Shown: positions 56,860 through 64,000 of the stretch, one piece after another
How positions within the stretch are numbered: the first letter of the stretch is position 1
Layout: every line of letters starts with the position of its first letter
DNA from: Pandoraea eparura
GTDB taxonomy: Bacteria; Pseudomonadota; Gammaproteobacteria; Burkholderiales; Burkholderiaceae
Assembly (NCBI RefSeq): GCF_902459725.1
Contig: NZ_CABPSH010000009.1
Span: forward strand, 1 to 64,000
Length of the DNA stretch: 64,000 nucleotides
Direction of reading: 5' to 3'
The notes under the pieces: model-generated
Told to the model about the DNA's origin: nothing
Database searches by the model: none
Seen by the model: only the letters and a program-made list of their open reading frames with translations
Translations under genes and position numbers: made by a program

Positions 56860-59163
56860 TTAGAACGACGTACCGACCTGGAACTGGAATTTCTGATACT
56901 GATCGCCCACCTTCTTGGTCAGCGGGAAGCCCATCGAGAGCTTGAGCGGGCCAATCGGCGAAATCCACGACAAGCCGAAGCCGTAAGAATAGCGCAGGTT
57001 ATTGAGGGTAATCGCCTGGCCGTTATCGAACACATTACCGCCGTCCATGAACGTGAAGATACGCAGCGTGCGGTCATAGCCCGTTCCCGGCAGCGGGAAC
57101 GTCAGTTCGATGTTACCGATCAGCTTCGACGCGCCCCCCAGCGGCTCGCCGTTGGTGTCCTTCGGCCCCAGCGAACTCGGCTCATAGCCGCGCACCGAAC
57201 CGATACCGCCGGCAAAGTAGTTCTTGAAGATCGGGAACGGCTGACCGCCCATCCCGTGGCCGTAGCCGATTTCGCCGTTGAGTGCCAGCGTAAAGCCGCG
57301 GCTCACCGGGTAGTAGTACTGGTGCTGGTAGTAGGCACGGTAGTACTTGGTCGTACCGATCGGCGTACCGACTTCGATGTTGGCCTGCTGGTAGTGACCG
57401 CGGTTCGGGATCAACGCGCTATCGCGCGAATCGCGCGACCAGCCGATGGTCAGCGGATAGTTGTTGCTGACGTAGCCGAACTGGTTGGCGTAGTCGATAT
57501 AGCGTTGCGGCGTCGAGCCATCGCTCGTCAGGTGCAGGCGCGTCTGCTCGAAGCCCAGACCGAAGAACACCGTGTCGACTTCCGAGAACGGCACGCCGAA
57601 CTTCAGGTTGCCGCCCAGCGTGTTGATACGGAAATCCGAATCGCTCGTGAGCAGCAGCGGCTGGTACGTGCGGTAGTAAATGTCCGTGATGCGGCTCACG
57701 CCATCGACCGTAAAGTACGGATCGACCTGCGTGACAGCCAACGTCCGGTACGTCTTACCGGTGTTCACGTTGACCGACAGCGACGTACCCGACCCGAACA
57801 CGTTGTCCTGGCTGATACCGGCTTGCAGCACGACCTTGTCGGTCGACGAGAAGCCCGCCCCCACGTTGATCGTCCCGGTTGGCTTTTCTTCGACCTTCAC
57901 CTGGAGATCGACCTGGTCGTTCGAACCGGCCACGGGCTCGGTCGTCACGTTCACGTCGGTAAAGTAGCCCAGACGGTTGATACGGTCCTGCGACAGCTTG
58001 AGACGGTCGGCGTCGTACCACGAGCTTTCGAGCTGGCGCATTTCGCGACGAATCACTTCGTCACGCGTGCGCGAGTTGCCCACGATGTTGATCTTGCGCA
58101 CGTACACGCGACGACCCGGTTCGACCGTCAGCGTCAGCGCCACCGTGTGGTTGTTTCGATCGATCGTCGGCTGGGCATTCACGTTGGCGAACGCGAAGCC
58201 GTAGTTGCCGAGCATGTCGGAAATCGCCTTCGTGCTGGCTTGCAGCTTGGCTGCCGAGAACGTATCGCCGGCCTTGAGTTGCACAAGCTTGCGCACGTCG
58301 TCCTGCTTGCCCAGCATCTCGCCCGTGAGCTTGACGTCCGACACCTTGTACGGCTCGCCTTCGTGCAGGTTGATCGTCAGGTACATCTCGTCCTTGTCCG
58401 GCGTGATGGAAACGTCGGTGGAGTCGATGTTGAATTCCAGATAGCCGCGGTTCAGGTAGAACGAACGGACCTTTTCCAGATCGCCCGTGAGCTTGTCCTT
58501 GGAGTACAAGTCGTTCTTCGAATACCACGACAACCAGTTCGGCGTACCGAGTTGCATCTCGGCCATCAGATCCGATGAGGAAAACGCCTTGTTGCCGACG
58601 AAGTTGATCTGCTGGATCGTGGCCTTCGGGCCTTCCGTCACGGCAAACTGGATTCCTACGCGATTGCGCTCGAGTGGCGTGATCGTCGTCTTCACCTCGG
58701 CAGCGTAGTAACCGCGCGTGAGGTATTGACGCTTGAGTTCCTGTTCCGATTTTTCGAGCAGGTTACGGTCGAAGCTGCGGCCTTCGGTCAGGCCGACCGA
58801 GCGCAATGCCTTTTTCAAACCGTCCTTGTCGAATTCCTTGATGCCGAGGAAGTCGATGGTAGAAATCGCGGGACGCTCGTTGACGTGCACCACCAGCACG
58901 TTGCCTTGCGCTTCAACGCTCACGTCCGAGAACAGGCCCGTTGCATAAAGGGCACGAATTGCTTCGGTGCCCTTATCGTCGTTGAACTTGTCACCCGGCT
59001 TGACCGGCAAGTACGAGAACACCGTACCGGGTTCAATGCGCTGCAAGCCCTCCACTCGGATATCCTTGACCACGAACGGCTCGACGGCCCGCGCCAGGAA
59101 ACTGTGTGCCGCCAGAACCGCAATCACCAGGGTCTTCGGAACAAGGTGGTATTTATTCGACAA
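56860..59163 (-). CDS. bamA: Outer-membrane protein assembly factor BamA
   Basis: 767 residues. A signal peptide (LVIAVLAAHSFLARA) precedes five POTRA domains (about 25-425), then the 16-strand barrel. Loop 6 carries the conserved VRGYEP motif (SVRGYEPSSLGPKD), and the C-terminal Phe ends the barrel (FQFQVGTSF). No ATG fits; the best start is a TTG at 59163 with GGGGAAG 4-10 nt upstream, giving the normal length. The gene is essential for outer-membrane biogenesis and for the adhesin at 14496. Confidence 0.95.
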   Translation of the reverse strand: MSNKYHLVPKTLVIAVLAAHSFLARAVEPFVVKDIRVEGLQRIEPGTVFSYLPVKPGDKFNDDKGTEAIRALYATGLFSDVSVEAQGNVLVVHVNERPAISTIDFLGIKEFDKDGLKKALRSVGLTEGRSFDRNLLEKSEQELKRQYLTRGYYAAEVKTTITPLERNRVGIQFAVTEGPKATIQQINFVGNKAFSSSDLMAEMQLGTPNWLSWYSKNDLYSKDKLTGDLEKVRSFYLNRGYLEFNIDSTDVSITPDKDEMYLTINLHEGEPYKVSDVKLTGEMLGKQDDVRKLVQLKAGDTFSAAKLQASTKAISDMLGNYGFAFANVNAQPTIDRNNHTVALTLTVEPGRRVYVRKINIVGNSRTRDEVIRREMRQLESSWYDADRLKLSQDRINRLGYFTDVNVTTEPVAGSNDQVDLQVKVEEKPTGTINVGAGFSSTDKVVLQAGISQDNVFGSGTSLSVNVNTGKTYRTLAVTQVDPYFTVDGVSRITDIYYRTYQPLLLTSDSDFRINTLGGNLKFGVPFSEVDTVFFGLGFEQTRLHLTSDGSTPQRYIDYANQFGYVSNNYPLTIGWSRDSRDSALIPNRGHYQQANIEVGTPIGTTKYYRAYYQHQYYYPVSRGFTLALNGEIGYGHGMGGQPFPIFKNYFAGGIGSVRGYEPSSLGPKDTNGEPLGGASKLIGNIELTFPLPGTGYDRTLRIFTFMDGGNVFDNGQAITLNNLRYSYGFGLSWISPIGPLKLSMGFPLTKKVGDQYQKFQFQVGTSF

Positions 59164-59234
59164 CTTGCTTCCCCAAGAAACAATTGAATCGTAACAACTC
59201 GGATTTGCCTGCGACGGCAGGCGCGTGACGCTGT

Positions 59235-60617
59235 CTAGTGCAACAACTTCGACAGGTCGTTGAATAGGGCTACGGCAGACAGCGCGAGGATGCAAACGAT
59301 GCCCACTCGTTGCAGTGCGCCCTGCCACCGCTCGGAAACTGCCCGACCGGTAATCGCTTCGACCGCATAATATAACAGATAGCCACCGTCCAGAACGGGA
59401 ATCGGCAACAGATTCAATACCCCGAGACTAATGCTGACAAGCGCGAGAAAGGCGACGAAATAATCCAGCCCGAGCCGGGCCGAACGCCCCGCGTAGTCCG
59501 CAATCGTTACCGGCCCGCTCAGATTCTTGAGCGACGCCTGCCCTGTCAACATCTTTCCAAACATCCGCACGCTGAACGACGTGACGTCCCACGTGCGCTG
59601 CGCGCCCTTGCCGATCGCCTCGAGCAGCCCATATCGAACCGTCACGGTATCGACCTGAGTCGCCAGCGCCGCTCCGATCTTGCCCACGCGCGCCCCAGCC
59701 GGATCGACTTCTGCGCTCGGCGTCAGCGTCACGTCGTGCAGGGTGCCATCGCGCCGCACGGTGAGGGTCATCGGCTTGCCCGGGTGGGCGCGCACGGCAT
59801 CCACCAGCCCCTTGGCCGACGCGACGGGACTGCCGTCCACCGCCGTGATCTCGTCGCCAACACGCAGGCCGGCCGGCCCTGCCGCGCCCCCCGGCAGAAG
59901 CTGGCCCACCGTGACCCGCGCCGAGGGCGCCAGACCGAGGCGCTGCATGAAGTCCTGCTCGCCATCGGCATCGAAGTGCTGACCGGCGGCGTCCAGCATG
60001 TATTCCGCGCGCCCGTCGCGGGTGCGCGCCACGAGCGTGACACGCTGTCCCTCGATCATCGGGTCGACCAGACGCCAGCGCAGGTCTTCCCACGACCGCA
60101 CGGGCGTCTCGTCGCCGACGGCCTCGTCAGGACTCCTCCCGTTTTCGCGAACACCGACGATCAACTCGCCACCCGACAGCCCCGCGCGCGCCGCCAGCGT
60201 GCCGGCCGCCGGCGGCGCGATGCGCGCGACGGGCTCGGTGACGCCCGCCAGATTCAGGCCCGCGTACAGGACGATCGCCAGCAGAAAGTTCGCGACCGGC
60301 CCCGCCGCCACGATGGCAAAGCGCTTGTAGACCGATTGTCGATTGAAGGCCCGCGCGCGATCCTCCGCGGCAACGACCTGAGTTTCGTCGCGCTCGTCGA
60401 GCATTCGGACATAGCCACCCAGCGGCAAGGCGCAGACAGTCCACTCCGTACGATCGCGCCCCATCTTCCACTTGAGCAAGGGCGTGCCGAAGCCGACCGA
60501 AAATCGCAGAACCTTGACCCCGCAGAGCCGTGCAACCGAGTAGTGGCCCAACTCATGGAATACCACCAGCACGCCAATGGCGACGGCAAACGCAAGCAAC
60601 GTGGTCAGCAGAGTCAT
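59235..60617 (-). CDS. rseP: RseP site-2 metalloprotease
   Basis: 460 residues. Zinc metalloprotease that cleaves the anti-sigma factor RseA within the membrane in the sigma-E envelope stress response. The HELGH motif lies in the first helix (VVFHELGHYSVARLCGV), two PDZ domains follow (about 115-330), and the LDG motif NLLPIPVLDGG is near the C-terminus. It lies between dxr and bamA, its standard position. Confidence 0.96.
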   Translation of the reverse strand: MTLLTTLLAFAVAIGVLVVFHELGHYSVARLCGVKVLRFSVGFGTPLLKWKMGRDRTEWTVCALPLGGYVRMLDERDETQVVAAEDRARAFNRQSVYKRFAIVAAGPVANFLLAIVLYAGLNLAGVTEPVARIAPPAAGTLAARAGLSGGELIVGVRENGRSPDEAVGDETPVRSWEDLRWRLVDPMIEGQRVTLVARTRDGRAEYMLDAAGQHFDADGEQDFMQRLGLAPSARVTVGQLLPGGAAGPAGLRVGDEITAVDGSPVASAKGLVDAVRAHPGKPMTLTVRRDGTLHDVTLTPSAEVDPAGARVGKIGAALATQVDTVTVRYGLLEAIGKGAQRTWDVTSFSVRMFGKMLTGQASLKNLSGPVTIADYAGRSARLGLDYFVAFLALVSISLGVLNLLPIPVLDGGYLLYYAVEAITGRAVSERWQGALQRVGIVCILALSAVALFNDLSKLLH

Positions 60618-60667
60618 GAGCGAAGGGGGCCGCGAAGACGTTACGACATGGGGTCAGGGGTCAGGCG

Positions 60668-61867
60668 TCAGGACGACGCCCGGGCCGGCAGCTTGGCGAC
60701 GATCGCCGTTGCCAGTTCACGCGCATGACGATCGGCGTCGAGCACGACATCGAGCGACGTCGCCTCACCGACGGCAACCGTGTCGAGCACCTGCTCGACC
60801 ACCTGACCGATGGCCGTAAAGCGGATGCGCCCCTCGAGAAAGGCGGCCACCGCCACCTCGTTGGCTGCGTTGAGCAACGCGCCCGCGGTGCCGCCGCGAT
60901 GCAGGGCGTCGAACGCCAGACGCAGGCATGGAAAACGGCGCAAATCCGGCGCCTCGAAGGACAGCTTGCCAATATCGGCCAGATTCAGGCTCGCCACGCC
61001 CGACGTCACGCGATCCGGGAACGCCAGTGCGTGGGCGATGGGCGTGCGCATGTCCGGATTGCCGAGTTGTGCGAGGGTCGAGCCATCGGTGTACGTCACC
61101 ATCGAGTGAATCACACTCTGCGGATGGATCAGCACCTCGATCTTCTCGGGCGGCACATTGAACAGCCAGTGCGCCTCGATGACTTCGAGGCCCTTGTTCA
61201 TCATGCTGGCGGAATCGACCGAAATCTTGCGGCCCATGACCCAGTTCGGGTGCGCACACGCCTCGTCCGGCGTCACGTTCTCGAGCGACGCCAGCGCTCG
61301 CTCGCGGAACGGTCCACCCGAGGCGGTCAACACCAGTTTTTCGACGCCGCGCGTCGACACCCGGTTCTCGCCAGCCACTTGTGGCAAGCATTGGAAGATG
61401 GCGTTGTGCTCGCTGTCGAGCGGGAGCAAGGTTGCGCCGGCGCGCTCGGCCGTCGCCATGAACAGGGCGCCGGAGAGCACCAGCGACTCCTTGTTCGCGA
61501 GCAGAATGCGCTTGCCGGCACGGGCGGCGGCAAGCGTCGACTGCAGCCCTGCGGCGCCGACGATGGCCGCGACGACCATCGTAGCCTCGGTCGCCTGCGC
61601 GATGTCAACCAGGGCTTGCGGACCGTAGGTCACATCGATCTTCAGGCCAGCATCGATCAGACGCGCCGCCAGCGAGCGAGCGCCGTCGGCGTCGGCCACC
61701 ACCGCCACCTTCGGGCGATGGGCGACGCACTGCTCGAACAGGCGATCCAGGTTACGGTGCGCCGACAACGCGTAGACGGAGAATCGGCCGGGATGACGCC
61801 CCACGACGTCTAGCGTGCTAACGCCAATGGAGCCGGTGGAGCCGAGAATGGAGAGTCGTTGCGACAT
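60668..61867 (-). CDS. dxr: 1-deoxy-D-xylulose-5-phosphate reductoisomerase
   Basis: 399 residues from the ATG at 61867. Makes 2-C-methylerythritol-4-phosphate in the MEP isoprenoid pathway. The NADPH motif [13 protein letters not shown], the [10 protein letters not shown] segment, the [13 protein letters not shown] metal/substrate loop and [10 protein letters not shown] are intact. It lies 2 bp after cdsA on the same strand. Confidence 0.97.
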   Translation of the reverse strand: MSQRLSILGSTGSIGVSTLDVVGRHPGRFSVYALSAHRNLDRLFEQCVAHRPKVAVVADADGARSLAARLIDAGLKIDVTYGPQALVDIAQATEATMVVAAIVGAAGLQSTLAAARAGKRILLANKESLVLSGALFMATAERAGATLLPLDSEHNAIFQCLPQVAGENRVSTRGVEKLVLTASGGPFRERALASLENVTPDEACAHPNWVMGRKISVDSASMMNKGLEVIEAHWLFNVPPEKIEVLIHPQSVIHSMVTYTDGSTLAQLGNPDMRTPIAHALAFPDRVTSGVASLNLADIGKLSFEAPDLRRFPCLRLAFDALHRGGTAGALLNAANEVAVAAFLEGRIRFTAIGQVVEQVLDTVAVGEATSLDVVLDADRHARELATAIVAKLPARASS

Positions 61868-61869
61868 GA

Positions 61870-62679
61870 TCAGACGAAGAGCAAAGCCAGCGGGAGCACC
61901 GGGAGCAACGCGTCGATGCGGTCGAGCACGCCCCCGTGGCCGGGCAGCAGCGCGCTGGAATCCTTCACGCCGGCCTGCCGTTTGAGTTGAGATTCGAACA
62001 GATCGCCCACGACGGAGAAAGCCACCAGCACCGTCAACGCCAACGCGCCGAGTGCCAGGCCCTGCGTGGCGGCGAAATGAGAGACGAGGGTCGGGGCCTG
62101 CAAGCCGCTCGCGAGCACGCCCGCCGCGACCACGAGCACCAGTAGCCATCCCCCGACCGCCCCTTCCCAGGACTTTCCGGGACTGATCGACGGGGCAAGC
62201 TTGCGACGGCCGAACGCACGGCCAGCGAAATACGCCCCCGTGTCGGCAAGCCACACGATCACGAGCACCGAAAGCAGGAACGCCACGCCGCGATCACGCG
62301 CCAGGCAAAGCGCCTGCCATGCCGCGATCAGCAATACCGGGCCCGCGACGAGCAGCAAACCGCGCCATGCGCCGCGGGTCGCGGGCTTGCGCGCGAGCGT
62401 GTAGGGGCCGGCAAGCACCCAGAAAATAGCCGCGGGCTTGAGCCAGATCGACGAGAGCATCCAGCCGCCCGCCCATGTCAGACCCACGCCCAGCAACGCG
62501 AGCGCCCCGTAAAAAACGGCGCCCACCCCGTTCAGACCGACGAGCCGCCCCCATTCCCAGCCGGCGGCGGCCACGATCACGGCGGCAAGTAAAGCGAACT
62601 GCGCCGGCGTACCGACGAAGATCACAGGCAAGAGAATGGCGAGAAGTACGACAGCGGTAATGACGCGTGTCTTGAGCAT
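61870..62679 (-). CDS. cdsA: Phosphatidate cytidylyltransferase
   Basis: 269 residues, about seven or eight membrane segments. Forms CDP-diacylglycerol for phospholipid synthesis. The family signature is complete ([19 protein letters not shown] followed by [10 protein letters not shown]), as is [12 protein letters not shown]. Its start overlaps the last base of the uppS stop codon. Confidence 0.96.
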   Translation of the reverse strand: MLKTRVITAVVLLAILLPVIFVGTPAQFALLAAVIVAAAGWEWGRLVGLNGVGAVFYGALALLGVGLTWAGGWMLSSIWLKPAAIFWVLAGPYTLARKPATRGAWRGLLLVAGPVLLIAAWQALCLARDRGVAFLLSVLVIVWLADTGAYFAGRAFGRRKLAPSISPGKSWEGAVGGWLLVLVVAAGVLASGLQAPTLVSHFAATQGLALGALALTVLVAFSVVGDLFESQLKRQAGVKDSSALLPGHGGVLDRIDALLPVLPLALLFV

Positions 62680-63461
62680 CAGGCGGAATGTCCCGGAGGG
62701 TTCTGGACTTGCGCGCTGGTACGGCCGAAACGGCGTTCGCGCTGCTGAAACTCGGCGACGGCCCGTTTGAGGGTATTGGCGTTGAAGTCCGGCCAGAATT
62801 CTTCGGTGAAATACAACTCAGTGTACGCCAGTTGCCACAGCAGAAAATTACTGATGCGCTGATCGCCGCCGGTGCGAATGAAGAGATCCGGCTCCGGGGC
62901 ATAGGCCATGCTCAGGTAGGGCGCGAGATCGTCCTCGGAAAACGACGTCTCGAGCGCTGCCGGGCCGCCACTCGCCAGGCGCGCGGCCGCAAGCTTACGG
63001 GCCGCCTGCAGGATGTCCCACCGCCCGCCGTAGTTGGCGGCGATGGTCAACGTGAGGCCCGTGTTGTCCTGCGTACGGACTTCCGCACGCCGGACCAGCT
63101 CCTGAATGCGCGGCTCGAAGGCGTCGAGCGCACCGATGACGCGCAGGCGAATCCCGTTGCTGTGCAGCTTCCCGACCTCGCGCTCGAGCGCGAGAATGAA
63201 AAGTTGCATCAGCGTCGACACCTCGTCCTGCGGTCGACGCCAGTTCTCGGAACTGAACGCGAACAGCGTCAAATACTCGACGCCGAGTTCGGCACAGGCC
63301 GTCACCGCTTCACGCACGGCATCGACGCCGCGCTTGTGGCCGGCCACACGGGGTAGCTTGCGACGGGTAGCCCAACGCCCGTTGCCATCCATGACGATGG
63401 CGACGTGGCGCGGAATGCTCGCTGTCTGGGGAACGGAGCGCGTAGAGCTGAGAAAACCCAT
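62679..63461 (-). CDS. uppS: Undecaprenyl-diphosphate synthase
   Basis: 260 residues. Cis-prenyltransferase that builds the C55 carrier for peptidoglycan and O-antigen. The [13 protein letters not shown] motif holds the catalytic Asp, with [11 protein letters not shown] and the [19 protein letters not shown] substrate segment following. It lies about 64 bp after frr and touches cdsA. Confidence 0.96.
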   Translation of the reverse strand: MGFLSSTRSVPQTASIPRHVAIVMDGNGRWATRRKLPRVAGHKRGVDAVREAVTACAELGVEYLTLFAFSSENWRRPQDEVSTLMQLFILALEREVGKLHSNGIRLRVIGALDAFEPRIQELVRRAEVRTQDNTGLTLTIAANYGGRWDILQAARKLAAARLASGGPAALETSFSEDDLAPYLSMAYAPEPDLFIRTGGDQRISNFLLWQLAYTELYFTEEFWPDFNANTLKRAVAEFQQRERRFGRTSAQVQNPPGHSA

Positions 63462-63525
63462 TGAGGTACGGCGCGGGAATCGAGCGCGAAAGTCAGCGGA
63501 GATCGTGCAGTGAGTGCCGGGGCAC

Positions 63526-64000
63526 TCAGACCGTCATGATCTCGGCGTCCTTCTGCTTGACCAGTTCGTCGATCTCGGCAACAAACTTGTCGGTGAGCTT
63601 CTGCACTTCGTCGCTGCCACGGCGCTCGTCGTCTTCCGACGCCTCCTTGTCCTTGACCAGCTTCTTGAGTTGCTCGTTGGCATCGCGACGCAGGTTACGC
63701 ACCGCAACCTTGGCGGCTTCGCCTTCCGACTTGACCAGCTTGGTCAGTTCGCGACGGCGCTCTTCGGTCAACATCGGCATCGGCACACGGATCAGATCGC
63801 CTTGCGTGGCGGGGTTCAGGCCCAGATCCGATTCACGGATGGCCTTCTCGACCACGCCAACCATCTTCTTTTCCCACGGTTGCACGCCGATCGTACGGCT
63901 GTCGACGAGGTTCACGTTGGCGACCTGGGAGATGGGCACCATCGAGCCGTAGTAGTCCACCTGAACGTGATCGAGCAGGCCGGCATGCGCGCGACCGGTA
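63526..64000 (-). CDS. frr: Ribosome recycling factor, 5' end cut by the window edge
   Basis: About 158 codons of a family of roughly 186 residues; the first 28 or so lie beyond the window. The frame at the edge encodes [19 protein letters not shown], then [33 protein letters not shown] and [15 protein letters not shown], the RRF core. It splits post-termination ribosomes with EF-G. The gene leads the uppS-cdsA-dxr set. Confidence 0.96.
   Translation of the reverse strand, partial: TGRAHAGLLDHVQVDYYGSMVPISQVANVNLVDSRTIGVQPWEKKMVGVVEKAIRESDLGLNPATQGDLIRVPMPMLTEERRRELTKLVKSEGEAAKVAVRNLRRDANEQLKKLVKDKEASEDDERRGSDEVQKLTDKFVAEIDELVKQKDAEIMTV

Noticed and set aside
56806-58578. 590-codon open frame opposite bamA
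   Set aside because: Antisense shadow of bamA; no domain signature.

Overview
The window looks like chromosomal DNA of a high-GC betaproteobacterium of the Burkholderiaceae. The gene order and protein style of the housekeeping blocks suggest Pandoraea or a close relative. This is an inference from sequence character; no database search was possible.

Layout. (1) 1-2541, minus: purine-ureide catabolism puuE-uraD-alc, with alc cut by the window edge. (2) 2912-7364, minus: ldcA-tadA, dkgB, an orphan ParB-like protein and a Lon-N-domain protein, with remnants of a GntR and a LysR regulator in the gaps. (3) 7761-13474: an SDR lacking the usual catalytic Tyr/Lys, then a LysR regulator divergent from an MHS transporter, an M20 amidohydrolase and a DUF2817 (M14-like) hydrolase. 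(4) 13614-18668, minus: a 1390-residue trimeric autotransporter adhesin followed by a BamE/OmpA-like lipoprotein. (5) 19444-29523: an envelope and signalling region with small proteins, an OmpR-type regulator with a degenerate receiver, AqpZ, and a CHASE2 histidine kinase lying between two paralogous response regulators. The second regulator overlaps a LysM-FecR secreted protein, and a GlsB/YeaQ-family membrane protein sits on each side. (6) 29599-31846: a GNAT enzyme, a GlxA-type AraC regulator and a small secreted protein.

(7) 32073-38308: a compact, very GC-rich tripartite efflux locus (MarR, LysR, MarR, HlyD/EmrA, DHA2/EmrB, OprM/NodT). It abuts an IS3-family orfA remnant on the left, and about 750 bp of unassigned DNA separates it from the 3' end of guaA on the right. 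Three near-identical sites (consensus near ATGTGCAYATGCAYA) lie in front of both marR genes and the pump operon, which points to one shared MarR-type regulon. I infer horizontal acquisition.

(8) 39058-53917 and onward is core genome: guaA, a membrane protein, guaB, an EamA transporter, rnfH-ratA opposite smpB, nfeD with an SPFH protein, and ppsA divergent from its regulator ppsR. (9) 51172-64000, minus: the envelope-biogenesis cluster read as frr-uppS-cdsA-dxr-rseP-bamA-skp-lpxD-fabZ-lpxA-lpxB-rnhB-trmH, with many 4-nt stop/start overlaps. It links undecaprenyl-PP, CDP-diacylglycerol, isoprenoid and lipid A synthesis with outer-membrane protein assembly.

I saw no rRNA, tRNA, CRISPR array, complete insertion sequence or integrase. 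The least explained parts are the CHASE2/LysM-FecR signalling locus (23.0-29.0 kb), the adhesin with its lipoprotein partner, the shared-operator efflux island, and the unusual non-coding repeats around smpB and ppsR.
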